From Anoplolepis gracilipes (lineage: Eukaryota > Arthropoda > Insecta > Hymenoptera > Formicidae), in assembly GCF_047496725.1 (NCBI RefSeq), contig NC_132978.1:12519001-12583000 (forward strand): DNA of 64,000 bases, given 5' to 3'. The notes under the pieces are model-generated. The model was given only the letters and a program-made list of their open reading frames with translations. It was not told the DNA's origin and ran no database searches. Made by a program: the position numbers and the translations under genes. This document shows positions 1 to 12,227 of this stretch, piece after piece; the stretch's first letter is position 1; every line of letters begins with the position of its first letter.

Positions 1-212
1 TTTCAAAGTTTTACTTCCCAATAAAATCCAAAAAATATCATTAATATTAATAATATACAAGTTTATAAAGATTATTATACTAGACATTGTGAATAATTTA
101 CGAAAATGTCAGTTATTTAATATTAATAAAGTTCAAAGTTTTATTTCCCAATAAAGTCCAAAAAATATCATTAATATTAATAATATACAAGTTTATAAGA
201 TTATTATACTAA
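1..212. repeat. Tandem duplication, period about 130 bp
   Basis: The block starting at 4 (caaagttttacttcccaata) recurs at 134 with only a few changes. Both copies continue through the same AT-rich stretch ending in gattattatacta. The left copy may begin before the window. No coding content is seen. Confidence 0.8.
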
Positions 213-1655
213 ATATGTGCGTTACTAATTAAGAAATAAAATAATATATATATATATATATATACATACATTTTAATGTAAAGTAAGGATATTGTGTATT
301 CTTTCTTTAAGTCAGCAATTTTTTCTGACAATTAATACCGAACGAATTTTCAAAATTTTATTATACTTATCAAAAACCAAAAAAACAAAAATAATAGATG
401 AATTTTCTTGCATACATAAACTTTTTCGTTTTGACTATTTTCCGAAAATGTATTAAAATAGTATTGAAAATAAGGTTTAAAAGATTATGGGTCAATCTGG
501 TATAATTAAGAATATATTTAAAAAATATTTGTAAATCATGGTAATAATGACATTTGATTGCATATATTTGATTAAATCAAATTAAATCGATCTGATTAAA
601 TATATATTGAATGTCCAAAGTAAAATTTAATATTTAAAAAATAATTTAATTTACCAGTCGTACATATGTTTAAATAAATATTATTTATCTCTAATATATG
701 TATTTTAAATAAACATAGATAAGCAAACTTGCAATCTCAGATTCTAAAATTAAAAATATAATAAATATTTAAAATAAAAAATATAAATTTTCGATAGAAT
801 AAAAAGTCGATCATAGTCTATATTTTTTTCGTGTAATATAGATATATTTTTTGCATGTTGATAATTAGTATTTAATTTTTTAGATAAAAATAAACAATTT
901 ATATGAACAAATATTAAAAATGTAATATTGTAAATCGAAATGTACAATGACTGTTGAATTACATAACGAAAGATAGCCATAACAAGAATAAATGATTTAT
1001 CATAACAGGTTTGTAATTCTATAATATATAATATCTGATCGCGCATAATGAAGATCATTATCATAATGCTTGTCTTCGAGCCGAATGATCATACTGCCCT
1101 GAAATCTGTGATCATTTCCGACTATCCCCTAGAGTATCCCGGCACTGCCATGATTGCACGTTTATATGATTCCTGTTATTTTCAATCATTATTCTTCCGC
1201 CGGTTTCCTGGCGTGCCGTATACCCCACCTTATCAACAGGTAATTGTTATAATGAACAGCAAAATAATAGGTTTAATCCGTGTTGGTTTCATCCTTTGTT
1301 TCGAGAAAGCACTCCTGATACAATAATATCCAATACAATAGCCTGACAAAATGTATGTGTGATTCACTAAACCTATTTGTCTGAAAAATATTTGGCTTAT
1401 TATATTCAACTTACTATATTATTATATTCATAATCCGGTATCTACATAAATTATCCTTGTTTTCTTTCATTTTTTAATTATATATTATTTAATACATTTT
1501 TATACATTTTTTATTTATCATATCAATTAAATCTTTCATATTGTAACTCTACTTTAGATGCAAAAACAGATTGATATCTCTTCTTCACTAATTATATAAT
1601 AATAACAACAATTATAACACAAAATATGTAATAAAAAATATTTTTTTATGATAAA
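213..1655. other. AT-rich spacer with no conserved gene
   Basis: This is AT-rich sequence with a short (TA)n run near 241-262. Apart from the moderately GC-rich open frame at 1048-1326, described separately, I see nothing with coding character and no RNA gene. Confidence 0.6.
1048..1326 (+). other. Unassigned 92-codon open frame, possible exon or relic
   Basis: The stretch 1075-1240 is clearly less AT-rich than its surroundings and encodes a proline/tyrosine-rich segment (DYPLEYPGTAMIARLYDS is readable). It ends at CAG followed by GTAATT, which resembles a splice donor, and a CGAG just before the richer part could be an acceptor. The C-terminal part looks like intron read-through. I recognise no family. 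It could be one exon of a gene lying to the left, a transposon relic, or chance. Confidence 0.2.
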
Positions 1656-2720
1656 GTACAAATTCAGTACTAATTGTATCTGTTTTGTTTTATTTATTTT
1701 TCTAATTTTTTCTTTTGGTCCTGCTAGCTTAATATTAAGTTAGCAGCGCCATGATTTTTTCTGAATTGGCATGAGGTACAAAATTATTTTTGGTGGTACA
1801 AAATAGTATAAAATAAGTACTAAATAATTCCATTTGATTTTGCTGATTTGGTCCTGTCAGCTTAAGAGAGCTGATATTCTTACGTGTAGTTTATCATAAA
1901 AGTTAATCAATTATGTTAACAATTGCTAATTATAAAGATTATAATTAGCTAATCGTATTTTAAAGAATAATACGGTATATACGAAGTACGCATACCTATT
2001 CCTTCGAATGTCGCCGTACATATGACAAAAGCAACAGCGCGCTACGTCTGTAAAGGTCAAGTGCCGAACACTGAGTGAGATAACAAATTCCTTATGTCTA
2101 TAAAATAATATACGTAGGTATGCCGGCGCGCGGCGCGGCGGTCCTTTCCCCCACTATGTCCTATGCCGTGTCTTCCTACGTCACGCATACCAAGGATACA
2201 AACAAGGACGCGTCACTATTTTTTACAAAGGATATTCGGCATACCTACGTATATTATTTTATAGGCATAAGGAATTTGTTATCTTACATCGTCACACAGT
2301 GTTCGGCGCTCGACTTTTACAGACGTAGCGCTGTTGCTCTTGTCATATGTACGGCGATATTCAAAGGAATAGGTATGCGTACTTCGTATATACTGTATTA
2401 TTCTTTAAAATACGATTAGCAAATTATAATCTTGATAATTAGCAATTGTTAACATAATGATTAACTCTTATGATTAACTACACGTAAGAATATCAGCTCT
2501 CTTAAGTTTGCAGGACCAAATCAGTAAACTCAAATGGGATCTAATGGATTATTTAATACTTATTTTGTACTATTTTGTACCACCAAAAATAATTTTGTAC
2601 CCCATGCCAATTCAGAAAAAATCCTGGCGCTGCTAATTTAATATTAAGCTAGCAGGACCACAAGAAAAAATTTAAAAAATAAATAAAACAAAACAGATAC
2701 AATTAGTACTGAATTTGTAC
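1656..2720. mobile_element. Foldback-type element with long inverted arms
   Basis: The left arm (about 1656-2124) and right arm (about 2237-2720) are imperfect reverse complements. For example, aatatacgtaggtatgccg near 2106-2124 pairs with its complement at 2237-2255, and gtacaaattcagtactaatt near 1656 pairs with the complement ending at 2720. A ~112-bp GC-rich loop separates the arms. Each arm also holds a short nested palindrome around ttaatattaa (about 1728 and 2635). No transposase is encoded, and the 99-codon frame across the loop looks incidental. This fits a non-autonomous foldback element or long-armed MITE. I could not define a target-site duplication, so the exact ends are uncertain. 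Confidence 0.75.
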
Positions 2721-3000
2721 TAATTTGTACCATCGAAAATAAATTTGTACCCCGTGCAAATTAAAAACAAAAAAAATAGATACAATTAATACTGAATTTG
2801 TACTAATTTGCACCACCAAAAATAATTTTGTACCACCGAAAATAAATTTGTACTCCGTGCAAATTAAAAAAAAATTATGGTCCTGCTAACTTAATATTCA
2901 ACTATCGTAATAAAAACCATTAAAAAATGAAAAATAAAAATTGATTTGATTAATAAAGCATTTGTACTAATTTGTACCACCGAAAATAAATTTGTTATAT
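2696..3000 (+). repeat. Short direct repeats flanking the foldback element
   Basis: The motif ttgtactaatttgtaccacc followed by gaaaataaatttgtacccc occurs near 2713, 2797 and 2957, joined by A-rich linkers. Related words (tttgtaccccatgccaatt) lie inside the right arm near 2594, so these look like subterminal repeats or decayed tails of the same element family. Confidence 0.55.
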
Positions 3001-3249
3001 TAATTACAAAGAAGTTTAGTCGATAATCGATATGTATATACATATATTTAGTTTTTAGCAATCGTTACATATATAATTATTAAATGAATAAAATCTTAAA
3101 TAATTAGTTAACTCACCAGTCGATGCATCGTCGTTGTCATTTCGTAATTCAATGCATAATCCAACTGTTTTAGATATCACATTTTCTCTCGTTAAATTTA
3201 GCATTCTTCCAACCCATTAACCATTACTCGATTAAAAAATAATTCAAAT

Positions 3250-6200
3250 ACTTATCACTACGCAAAATACGTGTTTAGAAAACGACGACAAACACTGCAA
3301 CGCACGAAGCGATGGACAACGATTGCAAGTAACCGCGGTAGGCGCGATCGCGAATTCCAATGGGTAAATCGAGACGATGGTCCATCGCTAGATTCGACAC
3401 TCCCGATTCGTTACTCGCGATGTTAAAAAATATCTTAGATATTTATCAATGCGCGAAACACGTGTTTGGAGATTGACGTCTCACGACAAACACTGCAACG
3501 CCCGAAACGATGGACAAAGGATTTCAAATAACCGCTGTAGACGCGATCGCGTAATCCAATGGGTAAATCGAGACGATGGTCCATCGCTAGATTCGACACT
3601 CCCGACTCGTTACTCGCGATGTTAAAAAATATCTCAGATATTTATCAATGCGCGAAACGAGTGTTTGGAGATGACGTCTCACGACAAACACTGCAACGCA
3701 CGAAGCGATGGACAACGATTGCAAGTAACCGCGGTAGGCGCGATCGCGAATTCCAATGGGTAAATCGAGACGATGGTCCATCGCTAGATTCGACACTCCC
3801 GATTCGTTACTCGCGATGTTAAAAAATATCTTAGATATTTATCAATGCGCGAAACACGTGTTTGGAGATTGACGTCTCACGACAAACACTGCAACGCACG
3901 AAGCGATGGACAACGATTGCAAGTAACCGCGGTAGGCGCGATCGCGAATTCCAATGGGTAAATCGAGACGATGGTCCATCGCTAGATTCGACACTCCCGA
4001 CTCGTTACTCGCGATGTTAAAAAATATCTTAGATATTTATCAATGCGCGAAACACGTGTTTGGAGATTGACGTCTCACGACAAACACTGCAACGCCCGAA
4101 ACGATGGACAACGGATTTCAAATAACCGCTGTAGACGCGATCGCGTAATCCAATGGGTAAATCGAGACGATGGTCCATCGCTAGATTCGACACTCCCGAC
4201 TCGTTACTCGCGATGTTAAAAAATATCTTAGATATTTATCAATGCGCGAAACACGTGTTTGGAGATTGACGTCTCACGACAAACACTGCAACGCCCGAAA
4301 CGATGGACAACGGATTTCAAATAACCGCTGTAGACGCGATCGCGTAATCCAATGGGTAAATCGAGACGATGGTCCATCGCTAGATTCGACACTCCCGACT
4401 CGTTACTCGCGATGTTAAAAAATATCTCAGATATTTATCAATGCGCGAAACGAGTGTTTGGAGATTGACGTCTCACGACAAACACTGCAACGCACGAAGC
4501 GATGGACAACGATTGCAAGTAACCGCGGTAGGCGCGATCACGAATTCCAATGGGTAAATCGAGACGATGGTCCATCGCTAGATTCGACACTCCCGACTCG
4601 TCACTCGCGATGTTAAAAATATCTCACATACTTATCATTACGCGAAACACGTGTTTGGAGATTGACGTCTCACGACAAACACTGCAACGCACGAAGCGAT
4701 GGACAACGATTGCAAGTAACCGCGGTAGGCGCGATCACGAATTCCAATGGGTAAATCGAGACGATGGTCCATCGCTAGATTCGACACTCCCGACTCGTCA
4801 CTCGCGATGTTAAAAATATCTCACATACTTATCATTACGCGAAACACGTGTTTGGAGATTGACGTCTCACGACAAACACTGCAACGCACGAAGCGATGGA
4901 CAACGATTGCAAGTAACCGCGATAAGCGCGATCGCGTATTCCAATGGGTAAATCGAGACGATGGTCCATCGCTAGATTCGACACTCCCGACTCGTTACTT
5001 GCGATGTTAAAAAATATCTCAGATATTTATCAATGCGCGAAACGAGTGTTTGGAGATGACGTCTCACGACAAACACTGCAACGCACGAAGCGATGGACAA
5101 CGATTGCAAGTAACCGCGGTAGGCGCGATCACGAATTCCAATGGGTAAATCGAGACGATGGTCCATCGCTAGATTCGACACTCCCGACTCGTCACTCGCG
5201 ATGTTAAAAATATCTCACATACTTATTATTACGCGAAACACGTGTTTGGAGATTGACGTCTCACGACAAACACTGCAACGCACGAAGCGATGGACAACGA
5301 TTGCAAGTAACCGCGGTAAGCGCGATCGCGTATTCCAATGGGTAAATCGAGACGATGGTCCATCGCTAGATTCGACACTCGCGACTCGCGACACTTATCA
5401 CAGACTGCGCGAAACACGTGTTTGGAGAACAGTATCTCACGACAAACACTGACACACGCGAAACGATGGACGCCGATTGCAAATAATCGCGACCGCGACC
5501 GCGTAATCCAGTGGGCAGGTCGAGACGATCGTCCATCGTTAGATTCGACACTCGCGACTCGCGACACTAATCACAGACTGCGCGAAACACGTGTTTGGAG
5601 AACAGTATCTCACGACAAACACTGACACACGCGAAACGATGGACGCCGATTGCAAATAATCGCGACCGCGACCGCGTAATCCAGTGGGCAGGTCGAGACG
5701 ATCGTCCATCGTTAGATTCGACACTCGCGACTCGCGACACTAATCACAGACTGCGCGAAACACGTGTTTGGAGAACGGTATCTGACGACAAACATTGACA
5801 CACGCGAAACGATGGACGCCGATTGCAAATAATCGCGACCGCGACCGCGACCGCGTAATCCAGTGGGCAGGTCGAGACGATCGTCCATCGTTAGATTCGA
5901 CACTCGCGACTCGCGACACTTATCACAGACTGCGCGAAACACGTGTTTGGAGAACAGTATCTCACGACAAATACTGACACACGCGAAACGATGGACGCCG
6001 ATTGCAAATAATCGCGACCGCGACCGCGTAATCCAGTGGGCAGGTCGAGACGATCGTCCATCGTTAGATTCGACACTCGCGACACTTATCACAGACTGCG
6101 CGAAACACGTGTTTGGAGAACGGTATCTCACGACAAACATTGACACACGCGAAACGATGGACGCCGATTGCAAATAATCGCGACCGCGACCGCGACCGCG

Positions 6201-7700
6201 TAATCCAGTGGGCAGGTCGAGACGATCGTCCATCGTTAGATTCGACACTCGCGACTCGCGACACTTATCACAGACTGCGCGAAACACGTGTTTGGAGAAC
6301 AGTATCTCACGACAAACACTGACACACGCGAAACGATGGACGCCGATTGCAAATAATCGCGACCGCGACCGCGTAATCCAGTGGGCAGGTCGAGACGATC
6401 GTCCATCGTTAGATTCGACACTCGCGACTCGCGACACTAATCACAGACTGCGCGAAACACGTGTTTGGAGAACGGTATCTGACGACAAACATTGACACAC
6501 GCGAAACGATGGACGCCGATTGCAAATAATCGCGACCGCGACCGCGACCGCGTAATCCAGTGGGCAGGTCGAGACGATCGTCCATCGTTAGATTCGACAC
6601 TCGCGACTCGCGACACTTATCACAGACTGCGCGAAACACGTGTTTGGAGAACAGTATCTCACGACAAATACTGACACACGCGAAACGATGGACGCCGATT
6701 GCAAATAATCGCGACCGCGACCGCGTAATCCAGTGGGCAGGTCGAGACGATCGTCCATCGTTAGATTCGACACTCGCGACACTTATCACAGACTGCGCGA
6801 AACACGTGTTTGGAGAACGGTATCTCACGACAAACATTGACACACGCGAAACGATGGACGCCGATTGCAAATAATCGCGACCGCGACCGCGACCGCGTAA
6901 TCCAGTGGGCAGGTCGAGACGATCGTCCATCGTTAGATTCGACACTCGCGACTCGCGACACTTATCACAGACTGCGCGAAACACGTGTTTGGAGAACAGT
7001 ATCTCACGACAAACACTGACACACGCGAAACGATGGACGCCGATTGCAAATAATCGCGACCGCGACCGCGTAATCCAGTGGGCAGGTCGAGACGATGGTC
7101 CATCGCTAGATTTGACACTCCCGACTCGCCACTCGCGATGTTAAAAAAATATCTCAGATACTTATCATTACGCGAAACACGTGTTTGGAGATTGACGTCT
7201 CACGAAAAACACTGCAACGCCCGAAGCGATGGACAACGGATTGTAAATAACCGCGGTAGACGCGATCGCGTAATCCAATGGGTAAATCGAGACGATGGTC
7301 CATCGCTAGATTCGACACTCCCGACTCGTTACTCGTGATATATTCGCAACACTTGTCACAAGTTGTACGAAACATGTGTTTGGAGAATAACGTTTCGCGA
7401 CAATCACGTGCGAAGCAATGGGCGATTATTGCAAATAACCTAGAACGCGATCGCGAACTTTAAGAGATCGAGACGATCGTCCATTGCTAGATTCAACACT
7501 CCGGCACGATACGTGCGATATTGCAAGATATTTGCGACACTTATCACAGATTGCGCGAAACATGTGTTTAGAGAATTATGTCTCACGACAAACACATGTG
7601 AAGCGACCGGTTAAAAATATCGTGAGATGCGCGAAACCGTAATCCAAAGGATTGAGACGATTGTCCATCGCTACATTCGATATTCCCGACATTGTCGTGA
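3250..7700 (+). repeat. Satellite array, 197-bp and ~173-bp monomer classes
   Basis: About two dozen head-to-tail monomers can be followed by the landmark gcgaaacacgtgtttgg, seen for example near 3851, 4048, 4640, 4837, 5234, 5582, 5934, 6279, 6631, 6976 and 7172. From 3250 to about 5400 and again after 7080 the period is 197-198 bp (class A). From about 5400 to 7080 it is 166-179 bp (class B), because class B lacks about 24 bp of the gttaaaaatatctcacatac segment and carries two or three copies of GACCGC. Monomers decay towards 7700. Many open frames run on both strands through the array, but they are the same frame repeated and are not genes. No canonical CENP-B box was found. The array could be pericentromeric or interstitial. 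Confidence 0.93.
5582..7080 (+). repeat. 697-bp higher-order repeat inside the satellite
   Basis: Successive landmark spacings are 173, 179, 166, 179, 173, 179, 166, 179 bp, so a four-monomer unit of 697 bp repeats. Variant marks recur exactly 697 bp apart: tctgacgac at about 5781 and 6478, the short variant at 6100 and 6797, and the alternation of three and two GACCGC units. The copies look identical where I compared them, which implies recent homogenisation. Class A monomers bound the block on both sides. Confidence 0.88.
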
Positions 7701-8039
7701 TCCGACACTCGCCTGTTACATTGCACGATATTTCCGAACACATATATATTTCATTGGCAATATACTCGGAATGAATAAATAAACGTGAGACGCGATGATC
7801 CTTGGATCATTTTATACGACACTCCCGACAGTTGTTTTCCACTCTCGATGTATTCGAGACGAATAAATTGCGAGATGTAGTGATCCTTGCACGGATCTCT
7901 TTGCGTAACACTGTCGATATTTTAATATTCGCGATATGACTTGGATTTTCTCGTACGGAAAATTTTAAATATGCGACGGTAGTGCTTTACACCGATTGCG
8001 CACCGAATATTTATTTATATGAATATCCATTAGAAAAAT
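7701..8039. other. Transition zone between two repeat families
   Basis: This holds decayed satellite words (cgacactcccgaca near 7826) and two diverged copies of a block, gaataaataaacgtgagacg near 7772 and gacgaataaattgcgagatg near 7859, each followed by gtgatcctt or gatgatcctt. No gene is seen. Confidence 0.5.
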
Positions 8040-11000
8040 GTTGCTAATTACGATCGATACGGTATTAATTATCACGATAGTATTCCCCGTCATTGTGTGC
8101 AACGTTTTCCAATATTTATTGCATTCACGGCACACTCAAGATAAACATATATCAATGCAAAACAAAGAGAGACTGTTCATCATTTTATACGTCCTTCTTG
8201 ACGCAATGTGATACAAGTTTGATAGTAGGGACAAAAGATTCGAAATATGGTGACAACTTTCTGCCGGATACAATTGAAATGAATCGCAAAAGGACGACTG
8301 CGTATCTCTCGAAATTAAATGCTCTGCAAAGCTATAATATAAAATCTATCTTTTCAATACACCAATATTCGACATTCCGTCATTTTTTCTCGATATTGCT
8401 GTTATCAGTTACGCCACTATTAGTACTCCTTTGTTCAAAGCACTTCTACGTATGCATCCGAAAAATATGGCTTGTTACGATCGCGCGGATCAATTATCAC
8501 GATCCCATACTCGTCCTTCACTTTGCGTGTCGTTTCCGAACACGTATTGCACGCATGATGCACACGGGATGGATAAATCAATGCGAAAAACTGCTCGTTG
8601 TTTCGTCCGACGCTTGTTACTGCGTTTCACTGAAAATTTATAAAATTTAATGGCAATAACTTTATAAATTAATAAACAAATACGCGGTTAATATTCCTAG
8701 TGACGCAAATGACGTCACGGCAAAGTTTCAGCATGAAATTGTCGTCACACATTTACCATAGATATACATATAAATATATGCCATTACTATACATTCTTAA
8801 TATTTATAATACAGTCTCTATACACATATTGAATTGCGATTACGAGAAAAATGTCCTATCTTCTATCTTTTATTAAAAAAATCAAGTAGAAATGTTTCTT
8901 AATTTTTTCTCTCTTAGGACAAATAGATACAGCTAATACTAAGTATATTTATATATATATGACGCATACAAATTTCGAATTAGATCGCAGTAGTTATGGT
9001 GGTGAAGAATTATATTATCGTATTCTTGATAAACGACTTACTGCAACGGAAAATAGTTGTGATGCCTATAGCGCCGCTATTAATGCTTCTTTATTCCAAG
9101 TACTTTCGTGTACGCATCCAAAAAATATAGCTTACGCCCGGATCAATTATCGCGATCCGACACTCGTCCGTCACTTTATGTGTTGTTTCCAAACATGTAT
9201 TCGACGCATGATGCACTCGGGACGGATAATTTCAATGCGAAGAACTGCTCGTCGTTTCGCCCGATACTTGTTACTGCGGTTCACTGAAAATTTGAAATTT
9301 AATGGCGACATCTTTATAAATTAATAAAGAAATACGCGGTTGGTACTTCTAGTGACGCAAAGGACGTCACGGCAAAGTAGTGTTTATCATAGACATGCAT
9401 GTAAATATAGGCCATTATATTTATAATGCAGTCTCTATATATTGAATCGCGATTATGAAAAAGAGAGGCGAAATTATCCTACGTTCTATCATTTATTAAA
9501 GAAATCGAGTAGAAATGCTTCTTAATTTTCTCTTTCTTCAGACAAATATATACAGCTAATATCGAAGATATTTATATGTGACGCGTACAAATTTCGAATT
9601 AGATCACAGTAGTTGTGATGGTGAAGAACTATATTATTATTATGTTTCTAATAAATGACTTACTGCAACCGAAAAAAACTTGTGATATCTGTTGCGCCGC
9701 TATTACTTCTCCTTTGTTCCAGGCACTTTCGTGTATGCATCCAAAAAAATATGACTTGTTACGATCGCCTAAGTCAATTATCGCGATCTGACACTCCGTC
9801 CGTCACTTTGTGTTTCCAAACACTTATTGCACGCATGATGCACTCGGGATGGATAATTTCAGCGAAGAATTGCTCGTCGTTTCGCCCGATACTTGTTACT
9901 GGTTACTGCGGTTCACTGAAAATTTGAAATTTAATGGCGACAACTTTACAAATTAATAATAAAAAAATAGACGGTTGGTACTCCTAGTGACGCGAATGAC
10001 GCCACGGCAAAGTAGCGTTTCAGCATGAAATTATTGTCGCGCGTTTATCATAGACACGCATACAAATTTAGGCCATTACTATACCCTCTTTATATTCATA
10101 ACGCAGTCTCTATATATTGAATCGCGATAACGAGAAGAAAGATGTCCTATCTTTTATCCTTTATTATAGAAAACAAGTAGAAATTCTTCTTAATTTTTTC
10201 TTTCTTGGAATAAATATTTACAGCTAATACCAAAGATATTTATATACGACGCGTATAAAATTCGAATTAAATCGCAGTAGTTATGGTGGTGAGGAACTAT
10301 ATTATTGTGGTAAAGGACTTACAGCAACTGAAAAAAGTTACGATATTTGTAGCGCCGCCATTACTACTCCTTCGTTCCAGATACTTCCATGTATGTAAAT
10401 ATCGGAGCAATATTACGATCACGCGAGCCAATTAACGCGATCTGATAGTCGCCCATCACTTTGCGCGTCGTTCTTGAATACTTATTGCACTCACGACAAG
10501 GTCCAAAGGGATAAACCTGCGCGAATCACGACGAAACGTTCGTCATCTCGACCGACACTTTCAACGTTCGTTAGATGTATTGCGGTTTACCGAAAATTTG
10601 AAATTTATGACAACTTTATAAATTAATAAAGAAATACGTGGTTGGTACCCCTAGTGACACACGAAGTGACGTCACGGCAAAGTGACGTTTCAGCATGAAA
10701 TCGTTGTCGCGCGTTTACCATAGACATGCATGTAAATATAGACCGTTACTATGCATTCTCCCTATTTACAATGCATATATTTGTGATTATAAGAAAAAGA
10801 GACAAGATTATGCACCTTCTATTTTTTACCGAAAGGAAATAAGTAAAAATGACTTGTAAATTTTCTCCTTCTTGGGAAATGAATACAGTTAATACTGACA
10901 ATAAATATATTTTTATATGACAAATTTTCGAATTAGATAGCAGTAATTACGGCGGTGAGGAACTATATTATTGTGGTAAACGACTTACTGCAACTGAAAG

Positions 11001-11330
11001 AAATTACGATCTCTCTGTAGCGTCACCATTATTATTCCTTTGTTCCAGATACTTCCGCGTACATATCAGAGCAATATGGCCTATTACGATCACGCGGGCC
11101 AATTAACGCGATCTGACAGTTGTCCATCACTTTGCGCGTCGTTCTTGAATACTTATTGCACTCACGATAAAGTCCAAAGGGATAAACCTACGCGAATCGC
11201 GACGAAACGTTCGTCGTCTCGACCGACACTTGCAACGTTCGTTAGATGTATTGCGGTTTAGCGAAAATTTGAAATTTGTGGTGACAACTTAGTGACGATA
11301 AATTCTCGGGGTACATAACAAATTGTCGGT
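8040..11330 (+). repeat. Degenerate tandem array of ~640-665 bp units
   Basis: A conserved core (agtgacgcaaatgacgtcac followed by ggcaaag) lies near 8700, 9351, 9986 and 10653, giving periods of about 651, 635 and 667 bp. A truncated core follows near 11290, and a partial diverged unit opens the array near 8040. Other shared landmarks are gaactatattattgtggtaa, cgatctgacactcgtccgtc and gttcactgaaaatttgaaat. Each copy contains a readable 70-120-codon frame, but the frames use different phases and are broken differently, so I treat them as non-coding. The units share short words with the neighbouring satellite (cgacact, gcgcgtcg), and a common origin is possible but unproved. Confidence 0.85.
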
Positions 11331-11639
11331 TGGTACCCTTCGCGACTTGTACGCGCTAAGTGCGCCCTCAACTTCTTTTATGTTTAGTTAGTTCGAAACC
11401 TAGTGCAGAAAAAGAGAGGTCGTCGCGTTCTAATGATATATAATCCCACCAATTGCGTAATCGGTACTAATCCCGCCCCCGCCTTCTTGTTGCCAATGAG
11501 CGAAATCTGTGTACGTAAGTTTATAGTTGAAGAACTATATTATTGTATTTTAAGTATCTTAATAAGCACCATCTCTTTTATATCGCGTTCTATGCATCTT
11601 TTCTACTATGTTTTGCAATCTATAATTTTTATAAATCTA
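11331..11639. other. Spacer between oppositely oriented repeat units
   Basis: This is moderately GC-rich sequence with the landmark gaagaactatattattgtat near 11529, which belongs to the 650-bp family in forward orientation. A 79-codon frame at 11403-11642 shows no recognisable features. Confidence 0.4.
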
Positions 11640-12010
11640 TGACTTTGCTCGTCTAGCGCCGCGAGGAATACCAACCGAGAAGTTGTCTACTTTTAAACTT
11701 TATTGTTGCAAAGTTGTCGGCATGAATTTCAATTTTCGGTTAACCGTGTAATAATAGACATCGCAAGTGTCTGGCGAAACGATAAACGTTTCTTCTCGTT
11801 AATTTGTTCGTCTCGAGCGCGTCGTAAGTGTAATAAGTATTGGGGAATTATGTGTAAAGTAACGAGAGCCGGATCGCGATAAATGTCATCGTGTATATGT
11901 ACGTATCTTGAATCATAGTAATCGTAGTCGACAATTAATGAAAAACTATTATCGTGTCCTTGTAAAAATGGTGGCTGTATTATGTTAATAAAGAATAGCA
12001 AAATACATAG
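11640..12010 (-). repeat. Inverted, diverged copy of the 650-bp unit
   Basis: Read on the minus strand this matches the forward units in order: a tcgcgatc...ctcgttac block near 11880, cttattacacttacgacg near 11830, cgccagacacttgcgatg near 11770, ttaaccgaaaattgaaat near 11735, then an acaacttt block near 11710 and ggttggtattcct near 11665. The order and spacing match the forward copies but the orientation is opposite, so an inversion or palindromic insertion ends the array. Confidence 0.65.
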
Positions 12011-12175
12011 TTTGACGTACGAAGCGGGTCGCGGCGGAATAAAGGTAAGCTGTATTTTCAAGATATAAGTTAACCTTTCGCGCGAGCGATAAAAGCCACT
12101 CTAAATAAAGCGATGTGTGTATGGCGATCACATATACAGGCCGATATAGAATTCGGGAGGTGGGGCTGCAGCGTC

Positions 12176-12177
<2 letters not shown>

Positions 12178-12227
<50 letters not shown>
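12178..12227 (+). repeat. (GAC)n trinucleotide tract
   Basis: This is an uninterrupted run of about 16-17 GAC units. Its reverse complement (GTC)n occurs about 560 bp downstream. Confidence 0.95.

Noticed and set aside
5400..7100. CENP-B box in the satellite
   Set aside because: The nearest match (attcgacactcccga) lacks the required A and CGGG core positions on either strand.
3559..7463. Many 60-240-codon open frames on both strands across the satellite array
   Set aside because: They repeat with the monomer period on both strands, so they are by-products of a GC-rich, stop-poor satellite rather than genes.
3250..7700. CRISPR-like array
   Set aside because: Monomers are 170-197 bp tandem units without distinct spacers, in a eukaryotic genome.
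8093..11261. Protein-coding genes in the 650-bp repeats
   Set aside because: Copies keep similar peptides only in pieces, in different frames with different stops, which is repeat similarity rather than coding constraint.
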